Made by a program: the position numbers and the translations under genes
The notes under the pieces: generated by a model
Told to the model about the DNA's origin: nothing
The model's database searches: none
What the model saw: the letters and a program-made list of their open reading frames with translations, nothing else
Part shown: positions 47,039 to 58,414 of the stretch, in pieces
How the letters are laid out: every line of letters starts with the position of its first letter
Numbering within the stretch: position 1 is the stretch's first letter
From: Suillus spraguei
Lineage: Eukaryota > Basidiomycota > Agaricomycetes > Boletales > Suillaceae
Direction of reading: 5' to 3'
DNA length: 64,000 nucleotides
Assembly (NCBI GenBank): GCA_016800925.1
Contig: JABCPU010000019.1
Coordinates: 124,001-188,000 of the forward strand

Positions 47039-47729
47039 AAGATTGTGGAGTAGTGGCTAGTGGACTCGGAGTCGTGGGGAGGAGGAGGCAGTACTTGTGA
47101 TGGACCAGGATAGACCTGCCAGCAAAGAGTTTGAAATTCCCCGTGGGCTCCGAGTCAAGAAGGGCCACGTTTGAGAAAATTAAATAAGGCCAATGGGTTA
47201 GATAAGGAAAAGGCGAAAAACGCAGTCGAAGGGATTTTATAAATTTTGCCCAGTTCGGGGCCCGGAGGAAAACATTCAAAGACAGTTTCAATAATCATTC
47301 ATACAAGATTGATATATCATCATGTACGTAACACTTGTCTTTTAACCGGCCCTAAACTTTATCAGTTTTCTTTGCGTACAATTTTGAACTTGATCTTCTT
47401 CATCTTACAATTCAGGTCTATCTTAAACCCAGGTGGCCAGCTAATCATTTCATGTTGATCCACTAAATGGCGAGGACCGAGACTATTCTTCCACGAGGGT
47501 TATAATGCATAACTTGCTACTGGGTGTACACCCACATTCTGCATGCCTGTGCTTCGCGCCTTTCTAACATTACTATTGTACATTGATTAATATCGATCAA
47601 GATCCATGAATTGTATCCAGCACATGTTTCCAGTCAACTTTCAAGAAATACAGTGGATTCTAGAGTATAAAATAGGGAATGATCTTGCCATATCCACAGG
47701 TATCACTAATATCGTCTATTTCATACAAA
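47039..47729. other. Intergenic region between the DUF7704-like gene and VPS24
   Basis: 691 bp. A plus-strand frame at 47246-47458 has no domain. Nothing recognised. Confidence 0.5.
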
Positions 47730-48592
47730 TCAGCCGCTCAATAGACCGTTCAGCTGTTTTCGCGCTTCCTCCATTACCCTCTCCGCTTCGTCGTCTTCCA
47801 ATTGATCTTGTGGTGTCTGCCACAAAATTCAGAGTGGAATTACTCGAGAGGAAAACAAGACATACTGGTAGTTCCGTTCCGACTGAGCCAGCTAGTCCCA
47901 GTTTCCCGTTAGTGAGGTCGAATAAAACTTTGTCAACTTCAGCGTCTGCCTCTTCTTCTATCTCTTCCTCTTCGTCCATTTGTAACATGTCTCCAAGCAT
48001 TTCTTCCATGATCCCAGCCTGCGGTACAAGTCAGATAGTCAAGGGAACGCTATAGAGAAAACATCACACACCTTTGTCATTTCCATGCTCATTTCCCGCA
48101 TCGCTTGACTTATCTGGGGCAATTTGACGAGCGAGTTCGATAATTTCATAATTTCCGTAGACTTCTGCAACGACCCAGTAACCTTGGCCATGGCTGCAGA
48201 GTAGTACCATGTTAATCACTTATACTTTAAATTTAGAGTATTCACTCACCCAGCTGCTGCTGTAGCTGCGTACCGATCGATCCCAAACGTGCTTTGCTAA
48301 CAGATAATCTGTCTTTCTGCTTATTACTGCGAACGACCTCCTTAGCGAGGATTCGCGCAGACTTCACATCTCCCTTGGTAGCAAGCTGCTTTACCGTCGT
48401 GCGTGCTTTTGCAGTCGCAGCTTCCAGCTGTAACCAGGGAAGTTAGCGTGGGATATGAGCACGACAGAACAGGGTGCCGACCTGCCTCATCTCCCTGTCC
48501 AGCTGTCGGCTTTCTGTACGCAATTTTCCTTGCCATGTCCGCACTCTCTCTTCGGGTGTTGGTCCATAGAGAAAGCGGTTAATGGTCTGCAT
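47730..48592 (-). CDS. VPS24: ESCRT-III subunit Vps24/CHMP3
   Basis: Exons 48592-48482, 48427-48250, 48193-48072, 48018-47866 and 47816-47730 give 216 residues, standard for Snf7-family proteins. The N-terminal basic helices (MQTINRFLYGPTPEERVRTW, LDREMRQLEAATAKARTTVKQLATKGD) and the acidic C-terminal half (MEEMLGDMLQMDEEEEIEEE) have the usual charge asymmetry. The final helix (ERVMEEARKQLNGLLSG) is in the MIM1 position. Acts on endosomes to help close intralumenal vesicles. Confidence 0.95.
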
Positions 48593-48934
48593 GAGAAAAA
48601 TATCGAGTGCTGTGATAGCTCAACTGGAAGTAGCGGAGGTTGCCTCTTTCGGTTTTCAAGTATCCGTAGGGCTTGGCACCACCACATCACCTGAAACTTT
48701 CTGCAATGCCCACATGCTGTCGTAAATCGTTTAGTGGACTTTTCAGTATCGTTTTGAGTCACTTGCCAGATCTGACCAAGCTTGCTCTAGCGGCTGACAT
48801 GGTGGCTGACAACTTCGACAAGGCATATAAACCGCCCTTTTCCAACATGCTTCTCCGGAACACCTTGGCCGCTCCTCACGAGGGTAAAACATTAAATCCT
48901 GCCGCTAGATCAGTGCAGGTTCACTTCATTCATA
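48593..48934. promoter_or_regulatory. Divergent promoter of VPS24 and the Kre9-like gene
   Basis: 342 bp between divergent starts; no specific element recognised. Confidence 0.45.
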
Positions 48935-49844
48935 ATGTCAATCCAATGGCTTCTAAGCCTCTTCCTCCTTCCGTCTCTCGCCCATGCCACCATAGAACCT
49001 GTGTCCCCCGGCCCTGGCGACGTGTTCAGATCTGGATCACCCTGTCCATCTCTTGGAATACCCCTCGGGCCGACTCCACTGATCCATGGAGAAACGCCAC
49101 CATCTGTATGCAAATACATCTGCCGTCCTATTTTTGTTTTGACGTTGGTTGCAACAGACCTCATGTCCGGCTCCAACCTGAACATGTCATTGGTCACGAC
49201 CGTCGTCGAACACCTAGATGGGACTAACATGACATCGTATGAATGGCCATGCCCCAACGTGGCGCCCAACGCAGACATTTACTTCTACCAGGTACGGCGC
49301 ATAGCCATGCGAATCTCATAATACAAGTCTGTTCCTGATGCCGGTATACCAGTTTTCTAATGACGGAGTCTCGACTGGATCCACTTGGACCTCTCGATTC
49401 ACAGTAAGCACGCTGGTGACTCTTCGTGCAGAAGCTGATCATGGGGCTTTTAAGATCGCTTCGTATTCTGGCAATACTACTCTTCCCGAAAACGGCGAGC
49501 AGCCTGGCGGGGCTCCTATTCCGTGGGGCGTTGGACATCTTGTACCTCCCAAGAGCACGGTTCCGTCGGGCCCTGTCGTTTCACCTCGCAGCCGGCCATT
49601 ACGTTCATGCGAGATACCAGAACATCGATGCATGACATCCCTCGAAGATGCCTCGTCCTCTGATACTAAAAATCCCGCTACGCCCCCTCCTCTTCGACAA
49701 CGCATGGTCTCGCGCCCCACCATAATCGACCAAGTCAGGCTCACGCGAGAGATAAGACCTTCAAGCAGAGGTAGCCGCGGAGGCCCCGATCTGAGTGTAC
49801 ATATCTTATGTGCTCTGGCAACCTTGTGGTTGGTGGTTCTATAG
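48935..49844 (+). CDS. Kre9/Knh1-like GPI-anchored cell-wall protein, one base missing in exon 1
   Basis: Exons 48935-49105, 49158-49291 and 49353-49844. A clear signal peptide (SIQWLLSLFLLPSLAHA) is followed by EPVSPGPGDVFRSGSPCP, the start of the Kre9/Knh1 Ser-Thr-rich GPI protein domain. Exon 2 encodes LMSGSNLNMSLVTTVVEHLD and YEWPCPNVAPNADIYFYQ, exon 3 SNDGVSTGSTWTSRFT. The C-terminus ends in a hydrophobic tail (HILCALATLWLVVL) typical of a GPI signal. The exon-1 frame as read does not fit the exon-2 phase: one base is missing near 49047 (TGT CC ATC), after which ISWNTPRADSTDPWRNATI reads on correctly. Family call is firm, exact role in wall glucan assembly inferred. Confidence 0.82.
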
Positions 49845-49990
49845 ACCAGGAACTTAGATATGACTACAAATTTGTACTACTACCTGCCTGTAAATAAAAT
49901 AATGGAGAAAGAGACCAGATATCTATAGCAAAAAGCAAAAGTGTACTATAAAATAATATGAACCGATCAACAGTATGATATACACATAGA

Positions 49991-52900
49991 TTAAAGCTGC
50001 GGTCCAGCCTTGATCTGATTGACCAGTGCCTCCCAGTAACTCCAGTCCGAACCATCTACTTCCATCAAACCAGGATCCCCGGTCATTGAATTGTTATTAG
50101 GTCCTATCCAGCCTGAGAATTCAACACCACCGGGCCCTCCCCAAGATAAAGCCGCGGCAGGCATGCCTGCTGTCGCATCGACCACAGGACCCCCGCTGAA
50201 AGTGCTGCACCAATGATCCAAGAGAGACTGAGCAGTGGATTCTTCTTCCCCATTCGGACTGCCACTGCCAGCAGGTGAGCCGTGCGTACTGTCGTTAGAT
50301 CCATTGTGCTGCAGACGTTGCATAGCAGGGGAATGCGTGTAAGAAGGTGATAACGCATATACTGCAGGCGAAGACATCGACATCGTGGGAGATAAGGTTT
50401 TCGGCGACGCTGTACCCATCGTGAAAGCTTGACGTGTGGATGGAGGTAGGGTAGAACGAGAAGTCGGCATGGAAAAGATTGTGGAGTGTTGCTCCCCGGT
50501 ATGCACGCTTGTAGGTGTGCTTGCTCCATCCACGCCATGCGATGCACTTTCTGCCATTTGTGATGCGCGGCTCTTAAGGAACTCGATAGTCTTGAGCTCC
50601 CTCCGAGTCGTTTCGTCCATCTCGCGCACGCCCTCATGGTCCGCCAGGAAGCCGTCCAAAATAGTGTGCATCATGTCCGCGTCCTTGCCTTTGGGATGCA
50701 AGACTAGATAAATGCCGCTGATCATCGCTGTTTGAAACTCCCTGTAGGCGTTGCTAAGAGAATCGCGGGTTTCTTTTGGCATCGAGTCGCGGAAGGCCTT
50801 GCGAACTTGGAAATCCTTGATGGAAGACTCGAAGCATGCCCTTCGGGAACGCAGGTAACGATCGCAACTCAATTTCCGCAATAAGTATGGACGATGGAGG
50901 CCGACGCGAACGAATAGGACCTCGGTAATGAGGAGGAAGCGGTGAACAGGAATGAATTTTTTCGTCTCGTCAAGAGATGTGTCGGGTTCCAACGAAAAGT
51001 GAGGTGGTAAGTTGGAAACAAATTTTAAAAGGTCGTCATCCAGCGCCAAGACATCAGAATAATGACTGGGCGACTTGACCTTCTGAAAATGATGTACCAT
51101 CCGTCCAATAATGGAGGCCAGCTGATGCCTGAGAATAACAAAGGTCATCAGGGTAGGGCTTGAAAGGGGAGGTGGATTGCGAATGGCAGCAGGAGAAAAG
51201 TCGTCATCAATATTCAAAGGCGGGAGGGTGCAAGTGTAATCGTCCTGAATAGCATGAGGCCTTCCAAGTACAAGTGCGTAGGAACGATCAGCGTGATAAA
51301 GGTATGACCTTCAAAATTTCCTAAGTTTAGACCTTGAGGGACATCGATATCCTTACCATATGCGGCGTCGATTTTCAACCTGAGCAGGGTCGAGTCCCTA
51401 CACAAGCTGAATTAAAACAGGCAGACCAATAGGATATTTACGAACTTACCGTAGGCGCAGCGTCACGATGGAATCCAAGTGCTTGAGCTGTTCGTACAGC
51501 AGCACCCAACTGACTCCAACATTCTGTAATTCGACGGTCAAAAGTCAAGAAGCGGGCGCTCTATAATTGTGTCAGAACTCCGCGCCGCGTAGATAGCCTT
51601 TGACACTTACGAGTAAGCGAGTGAGAACGATATCCAGTGAATCCGGTTGGATAGCTGCAGCGATAAGCAGAGAGCGTCGAGCTATCCAGAAAACGGGTAG
51701 GCATAAAACGCATTATACTCGATCAATGACGTACAGGACCAGTAATATCTCAAAGATGTCACTCTTCTTGTTCGCGCGTCGCCAGCAAGATGTTCAGGTG
51801 CCAATCGTACTGAAATAGCAAGCACCACAAACAACAGCGGAAGGAAGCGTGCATCGTTAGTATTGGCGCCCACCCCGTTGGCACAAAGAGATGCGTAAGC
51901 AGTCCGAAAGTCAGCCTCGCAAACGGGATATCTCGTCCAATTGCTACAATCAAGGGGGGAAATCGTCAAGACTGGACAAAAAATAAGACATCAACTAACA
52001 TTGCAGCAAAATAATGATCAATAAGTACGTCGGAAAACCGTTGTGGAGGGAGCTCCTGGAGGAGCTCCGAAATTTTGTGCGGTGACACGCCGCATTCTTG
52101 GACAAGACTCTTGAGGTTGTCAGCTGCTGAAGGTTCAGAGTCTTGTCTCACAGATTCGATTATCGATGGGGTCGCTAAGGCTGATTTATGCTCGCCATGA
52201 CCAGCCCCGTGCTGGCCGGAAGGTCCAGCGTTGAGATTAGAAGTGGAATGAGGCGAGTCCCACTGTTCTTGAATTGAACTGGCAACGACGACGTTTGCCA
52301 GCTAGTGAAAAGGATGTCAGAGAATAGAACTAGCATGACCATCAAAACATTCACTTGCTCCAGAACGGAGGCGGGTGCTACACTTCCTGAGGCGCTATTG
52401 CCATACCATTTTCCACTGTGGAAGGTACCGCCACTTGGATCCTGCTCATCAGTTATCGAACGATTGTCGTCATCTTGACCGTCACATGTAGAACTTTGGT
52501 GTCTGTCTGCACCTGAATAGGAAGAGTGAGACGGTGAATTGAAGTATTGGGGTAAAGCCTGCTCGATGATGTGCTCAAGCCTGGCTAAGCGGACGCTCAG
52601 ATCCTGGTCTGTTTTTCCGGGAGTGTATGCTTTGCAAAGCTCGGGTACTTTTCGTGCTATACACTAGGGACACTGTCAGACGAACGGGTAATAAACAACA
52701 TGAGAGAACCATACATGAGAGCACGGTATCTGCCGGTCGCACTGCCATGGGTAACATTTTAACAATGTAGTTTGAATGAGAGTATGGACGAACCTTCTGC
52801 TTTCGACGATGACATTCACCACAGGAGAAACTACGGACAAAATGGCTCTGGGTCACTCTAAGCGCGCAAGGGAAAAATGACACAGACCTAACTCTAGATC

Positions 52901-52994
52901 TGGGTTTCTTAACCTGTATATGATCGCCATCATCATCCTCAGTCTTCCTCCTCTTCAGACTAGAGGTTTCCGAAGCTGAAGTGTTCTTGACCAT
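49991..52994 (-). CDS. Zn2Cys6 fungal transcription factor
   Basis: Exons 52994-52888, 52830-52794, 52741-52715, 52663-52355, 52301-52000, 51943-51735, 51681-51611, 51560-51450, 51397-51357 and 51308-49991 give 843 residues. The zinc cluster is assembled from four exons: SFSCGECHRRKQK, CDRQIPCSH (a 27-nt exon), CIARKVPELC, then a coiled coil (LSVRLARLEHIIEQALPQYF). The fungal transcription factor middle region contains LPLLFVVLAISVRLAPEHL, TECWSQLGAAVRTAQALGFH and RRRIWSYLYHADRSYALVLG. The C-terminal 200 residues are Ser/Pro/Gly-rich and acidic at the end, likely the activation part. Target genes unknown. Confidence 0.93.
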
Positions 52995-53273
52995 GGATGA
53001 TGGGAGCAAGCGATGATCTTGGAAATTGAATAGAAAGATGAAGAGAGTGACAGAGATTAGTGACTCCGTCTCCGGTCCGACTTGCACGTGCCGGGGTGGC
53101 GCCGCTGGCAGTCAATATGATTCATGAATCATGTGCGAGCATTAGCTGGTTGAACGTTAACCGTTGCCATCGAGCGGGCTCACTGCGGTGAGACACATGC
53201 ACATGTGACAAAGACTATCCGCATTGTTCATCAAAGGTTATCTCATATATAGTATAGTTTCATATTTACCGCA
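52995..53273. promoter_or_regulatory. Divergent promoter of the Zn2Cys6 factor and MED17
   Basis: 279 bp; contains tcatatatagtatag near 53232-53247, a possible TATA region for MED17. Confidence 0.45.
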
Positions 53274-55536
53274 ATGTCCTCAACGACACCAATCGACTCG
53301 AACGTAGCGGTCATGATGGAACAACCGTCCTGGAAGAAAACTACACTCTCCCTGGAAAGACCCTACAAGGATGACAAAGGAGAGCGCATACCTGTCCTTC
53401 TAGACATAACTCCAGATGGAGTGCAAGTATTTGAGCCGTATGTCACGAAACCGTCACTATATTCTATCACTAACCAAGCATCAGTCCACAAGATCCCACC
53501 AAGCTCTTGGGTGAAAACTTGAGACGCATATTCATCGAGCGCGGTGTAGATTTTTTTGAACGCCAAGATGCCCTGAGGGCTACTGGAGACTTGTCCATTC
53601 CTCAGGCCTTGGATACCAAAGGCGACAAAGACGAACCAGATCAGCAGGAGGAAGGCGTCTCAAAAGCCCACATGAACCCAGAGGAATTATTCAAAATGCG
53701 CATGGAAATCATGCCCCAGCTATTGTATGTGATCCTCCAGGCGGCAACGTCGGAAGTCTCATTCGCAAGCTAGTACCGCACTGGGAGAAATGACGCATGC
53801 TAGGGAGCTGCTTTCGTTGCTACTGGCTTCTCCTGCCCCAACTGACTCTTCTCATGTCCCTTCTTTACCTTCTTCTACATTAACTGCAATATTGTCACGA
53901 AGCCTTCGCCTATACCTTCAGTGGAAGCGTTCAATGCTCAGCTGACTATCGGTGGAAAGGATGAGGCCCTGAGAAAAGCTTCAAATATATTCAAGACCGC
54001 CGCAAACAACCTGGAGAGAAGCCGCCTCCGAGGCCAAAGGTACTGGGTTGATGCACTCAAGATCCGGCGTGCTAACTGGGGATTGGTGCCCGCACCTCTC
54101 CCATTTGGTGCACCTACAGGCAAGGGTGCTGATAAAACATCAAAGGACTTCTTTGTCTCTTTCGGACTCGAGGAATGTAAGCACTTGATCATGCTTACTG
54201 TCTTGAATTTAACATGCGTTCAGCTCCAGCTCATTTCAGACGAAGAGCGGTAGGACACATGGCAACATATGAAACTTCATCACATGTTCTTGTCTTTCCT
54301 CACCGTCAGCGGGTCCGCCTCCAAGTCTCTCTCATTCTCACCGATTCCAGAGGTCTCTTTTGCACTGCTTCCAACAACATGACAGGCCTATCGGACGCGT
54401 CATTGGAAGATTCACTTAAAATTGCGCAAAGGGAAATGGTCGAGGAAGAGCTTTTCTCTGTCTTGATTAAGGAGGCAAGCACTCTACCGACAGCGTCAGC
54501 ACGAGTGGCCGAGCGGCTGATCGTCATTGACGCTGCCCAGGGAATGGAACTTAAGTTTGAACTCGTGAGTTATCGTTATCATTGCAGACCAAGATGTGGC
54601 GTTCAACTTGTGTAGGTTGATGGTGATGCTGTCAATGCTCAAGAATCCAACAGGAGTGATGAACGTTTGTCTGCCACTTGTAATCTCATATACTTCGCGC
54701 TGCAGGGACTTCTCCTGTCCTTGCATGCTTCACAAAAATCTCAACGCCTTTCATCAGCCAACGCACAGCATCCACCGTCGGTCTTTCCCAATAAGGCGAC
54801 TCTGTTGCAGCCCATCATCGACCTCCTTCAATATCAGGTATTCTGTGACAGAATCAAAGTAGAGCTAGATAAAATGGTCTCTGCCTTGCTTAAGGCCGGT
54901 ATTCCGTCTTTGTTACGGTTCGACGCTGTAGGTGAGAGCGGGCACCAATTGGTGGAGCATTTTGTTGCACATGAAACATCAAGAAGGATTGGGGGTGAGG
55001 CTCTTCTCCGTATTGACGTCAGGCAAGTTACGATCTGGAGTACATTCCTGAGCATATATTTATGTTCCTCACAACAGGCACACTCTTCGCTTGACATTCC
55101 TTTCGCCATCATCTCTTACAGCCCATTTACCACAGGCAACACTCCCGATTGCATCTATCCCTCAGTTGGTACAGCTTCTTTCAGATGAGGTCGAGAGGTG
55201 CCTTCTCAACCGGTTGTGCGAAGTGGGCTCACAGGTCTGTGAACGTGTCGGTGCAACCTGGTTTGTCGATTTCGTCAGTGGCAAAGCGGTCGGCAGATGG
55301 GAAGGAAATATATTGTGAGTACATTAACATTATTCCTCTTTCCAGCATGGACTAAGGAGATTTCCAGGAACTTCCGCGTCATATTTGACAAGGATTTTGC
55401 CATCCACTCGTCGGCATACCGACTGAACAGAGGAAGTCGCCAACTTTCATTACTAGAAACATATACTCCTGAGACCTCAATTTCTCTCGTGACATGGCTG
55501 CAAAAGCTGCTTGAGAAGACCATATTAGAATCTTAA
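53274..55536 (+). CDS. MED17: Mediator subunit 17 (Srb4)
   Basis: Exons 53274-53437, 53485-53724, 53774-54176 (with a break, below), 54224-54564, 54616-55022, 55078-55314 and 55368-55536 give about 640-650 residues. Conserved blocks: PTKLLGENLRRIFIERGVDF, EALRKASNIFKTAANNLE, RGQRYWVDALKIRRANWGLVP, HFRRRAVGHMATYE and a helical C-terminal half. MED17 is the central head-module scaffold of Mediator. The intron after exon at 55022 has a GC donor (AG|GCAAGT). Between 53856 and 53902 the frame changes by one: either a 47-bp intron (gtccct..cgaag) or one missing base before NIVTKPSPIPSVEAFN; the second keeps more sequence. Confidence 0.9.
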
Positions 55537-55642
55537 TATGTTTCGGCCAATAATCGTGTTGCATGATATCATAAGCATATGACCTACTTGACTGGGTGGA
55601 TGAAAATGTGAATGCAGAAAGTAAGTGAGAAGACGAAATTTT

Positions 55643-56775
55643 TTACTCTTCGTCGTCGTCCTCGCCAGCAGCAACCTCGCCTCCAGAAGCCTTGAAGGCT
55701 TCGATCTTCTCCTGGATGCGAGCTCTGCGTTCCTCCAGTGTGAGTTTGGACTTCTTGTACTTCAGGGTCTCTGCCTTCCAGTCCTTGGTCTTCTCCGAAG
55801 GTTTGAAGGTAGGGTCCTCACGAATGGCGGCATACGCGTTAGTGTAGATTTCCTCGATATCTTCTGAACCAATATCATCTGCGAGGTACGAGGAGAATTG
55901 CTTCTTGAAGCTGAGCAAAGACTATAAATGACATGCTTCATTTTCATATGGAATAGCTTACCGCTCGTCATCTTCCTCTTCGAGCGACTCCATATACTCA
56001 GCGACGTGGCCACCAAAGATATACTTCTTGAGCACTTCGCTGTCGAGAGACTTGCTCTCTGGGTCGTACCCAGGGAAACGCTTGTCGGAGTGGGGGATGA
56101 ATATGCCACCGTCACTTGCGCCCTTCATTGCGCCGAAAACACGGTGTCCAGTAGAAGTGCGTTTAAGACCAACATCGAGATAGCACTTGAATGGTCGTGG
56201 ACCATCTTCATCATCCAATGCCTCAGTCAGTGTCAGTGAACCATCGGGTTCCGTGACACCCTCGTATTTGTCGGCAAGACCCAGCTTGGTCAATGCACGG
56301 CGAGCGCACAGAAGACCAGTCGCATATGCTAAGCTATCCATCAGATATCATATAGTAAATTACAGGAAAGAATCATACCAGCAGTCCAGTTAGTGAGACC
56401 ATGGTTAATTCCGTATTTTGGCAGCTCCTGTGACCGTGCAGCGGTCAAGACGAAGTCACCCTGTAGACGTGCATACACGATCTGGACAATAATGTCCCGG
56501 TTCGTGAAGCGCACTACTAGACGGTATTTTGGTGCATTACTTCCAAAATACAAAATATTAGAACACTTCACTGTCCTTCATACTGCGATAACTCACTACT
56601 TGTTTTTAGCCTGGGTAACGAGGCGTTTTCGGGCATAGTCTAAGTAGACGTTAGTACATGCGATCAAGAGATGTACAGAATGCTCACAATCGGTCTTTCC
56701 TTCTCTTCTACGGCGGTACTTCACTTGGAAGCGGGAGAAGTAGGCATCGGACTTCACCTTTTTGACGAACGGCAT
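55643..56775 (-). CDS. RPL5: 60S ribosomal protein uL18 (L5)
   Basis: Exons 56775-56688, 56639-56597, 56539-56379, 56328-55962 and 55910-55643 give 308 residues, usual for eukaryotic L5. Clear blocks are [78 protein letters not shown] and [15 protein letters not shown], with the acidic C-terminal end. It carries 5S rRNA into the large subunit. All splice phases agree. Confidence 0.97.
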
Positions 56776-57115
56776 CTAGTAGGAATTGTCAGCTGACTGT
56801 ACATATGCATCCCGGGCAGCTATCGTCCATCCATTGGGCACTGGCCATATTTGAACAATCCAATCATTGTAGGCAGTCGTTAAGGACTGGACGGTGCTTC
56901 GGGACGGTGAACACTCATAGAGACATACCTTGGGGGATCTTGAGGACGGCGGGGGCAGCGAGTACACCTTTCAATCAAAGTTTCTGAGAGCGGTTATTTA
57001 CCTTTATTGATTTGCTTATTCAATTATATTGTAATTATCTTCACAAGTTATCAATTTGGTAAGTGAAGTGATAACCCATAACCCCGACTTCTCATTGTGC
57101 CAACATCGACGCATC
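56776..57115. other. Divergent promoter region of RPL5 and the RRM gene
   Basis: 340 bp between divergent starts. On the RPL5 side there may be a 5' UTR exon, but nothing can be fixed from sequence alone. Confidence 0.4.
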
Positions 57116-57908
57116 ATGGACTCGCAGTATTCTCAATTCAGCCAACAGCAACAGGCTTATGATGTCAATCCTTACCACCAGCCTTACCAAGGTCCCATGT
57201 ATCCTTTGCCCGGATCTTCGTCGAACCATAGTGCGCCTGTTCCAGCGAATGCATACGAATATGATGTCGGTATACTGGCACAACAGAGTGTCTATGTTCC
57301 CGGGGCCATGATCGACAAGCGTGGAGGCGCTGGTGGGAAGCTTGCAAAGGGTGGAAAGCGCACCACCGTGCTCCGTAAGGGTGGTGGAAAGGTCTGGGAA
57401 GATCAGACTCTTCTAGAATGGAATCCATGTAAGTGTGCCACTTGATACGAAAGGCAGCCACTAACACCCTTTATTGTAGCTTGGTTCCGCCTGTTTGTAG
57501 GAGATCTTAGTAACGATGTCTCCGATGATGTCCTCGCAAACGCCTTTAATCAATATACATCTTTCCAGAAGGCCCGTGTCATACGCGACAGGTTGAGCCA
57601 GAAAGTGTGAACATTTCGCCGTGCTCTACAAACTTTGCTCACGAAATATTATTAGGCGAAGTATGGCTTTGTCGCTTTTTCTGATCCAGAAGATTTCCTC
57701 AAAGCTTGGAAAGAAATGGATGGTGAGAAGTGCTCTTGTCTAATTCACTGCAGCCGCTGACAAATATACCCCAGGTAAATATGTAGGTAACCGTCCAGTC
57801 AAGCTCAAGAAGGCGGATGATACTGCTATCCGACCTGTAGAGATAGGGCACCGAAAGGCTAGACAGCTCGAAAAGGACTTGAAGAAGAATAGAGGCAAGC
57901 CCTACTAA
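57116..57908 (+). CDS. RBM42-like RNA-binding protein (single RRM)
   Basis: Exons 57116-57428, 57480-57604, 57656-57722 and 57775-57908 give 212 residues. The N-terminus is Gln/Tyr/Pro-rich (QYSQFSQQQQAYDVNPYHQP). After a KRTTVLRKGGGKVWEDQTL basic linker there is one RRM with RNP2 RLFVGDL and RNP1 KYGFVAFS. The end is GNRPVKLKKADD and then a basic tail (KARQLEKDLKKNRGKPY). The layout EWNPSWFRLFVGDL plus C-terminal RRM is that of RBM42, a spliceosome-associated factor. Role by family. Confidence 0.92.
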
Positions 57909-58414
57909 TCGATTGCCGCTGTGCATTTGGACGACGTGGCTAGTCTGGGACGACATTGCCAGTATGTTTTATTTTTTGATACTGGAGCGCAGCTCACCAT
58001 GATATGTATTTCAACTATGAAATTATGATAATGGACACCGTGCATACTAAAGCCACACAATCATAGTGGGTACTTTTCCTTCATTCCTTCATTTTCCATA
58101 CATCCACTTCGTTTGTTGTATTTCACAGTCAGGCCTACTACGCGCGCTTTCTCCGAATTGCTTGTTAAGCAAGTATGTGAAAGTATGGGAGACGCTGTCC
58201 CGTGATAAGCCGAATGACCATCGCTATAGAAATTTTGTAGTTGCATACGTAGACTTCTGGTCTCCCTTAGTCATCTGTAGACACTACTAGAATGAAGACA
58301 GTTATAAAATTTTCTTCGAAGAGGTGTCTGATGTTAGATCACGTGCGTGTATGCATGTATACTTAGTTACGTACTACTTAGTCTATGCACCAACCATTCG
58401 TCAGATACTGAACC
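57909..58414. other. Intergenic region before the CTNNBL1 gene
   Basis: 506 bp of 3' flank and promoter; no gene recognised. Confidence 0.5.

Noticed and set aside
49991..52994. Zn2Cys6 regulator as the marker of a secondary metabolite cluster
   Set aside because: No backbone synthase, oxidoreductases or transporters of a cluster are next to it; neighbours are MED17, VPS24 and a cell-wall protein.
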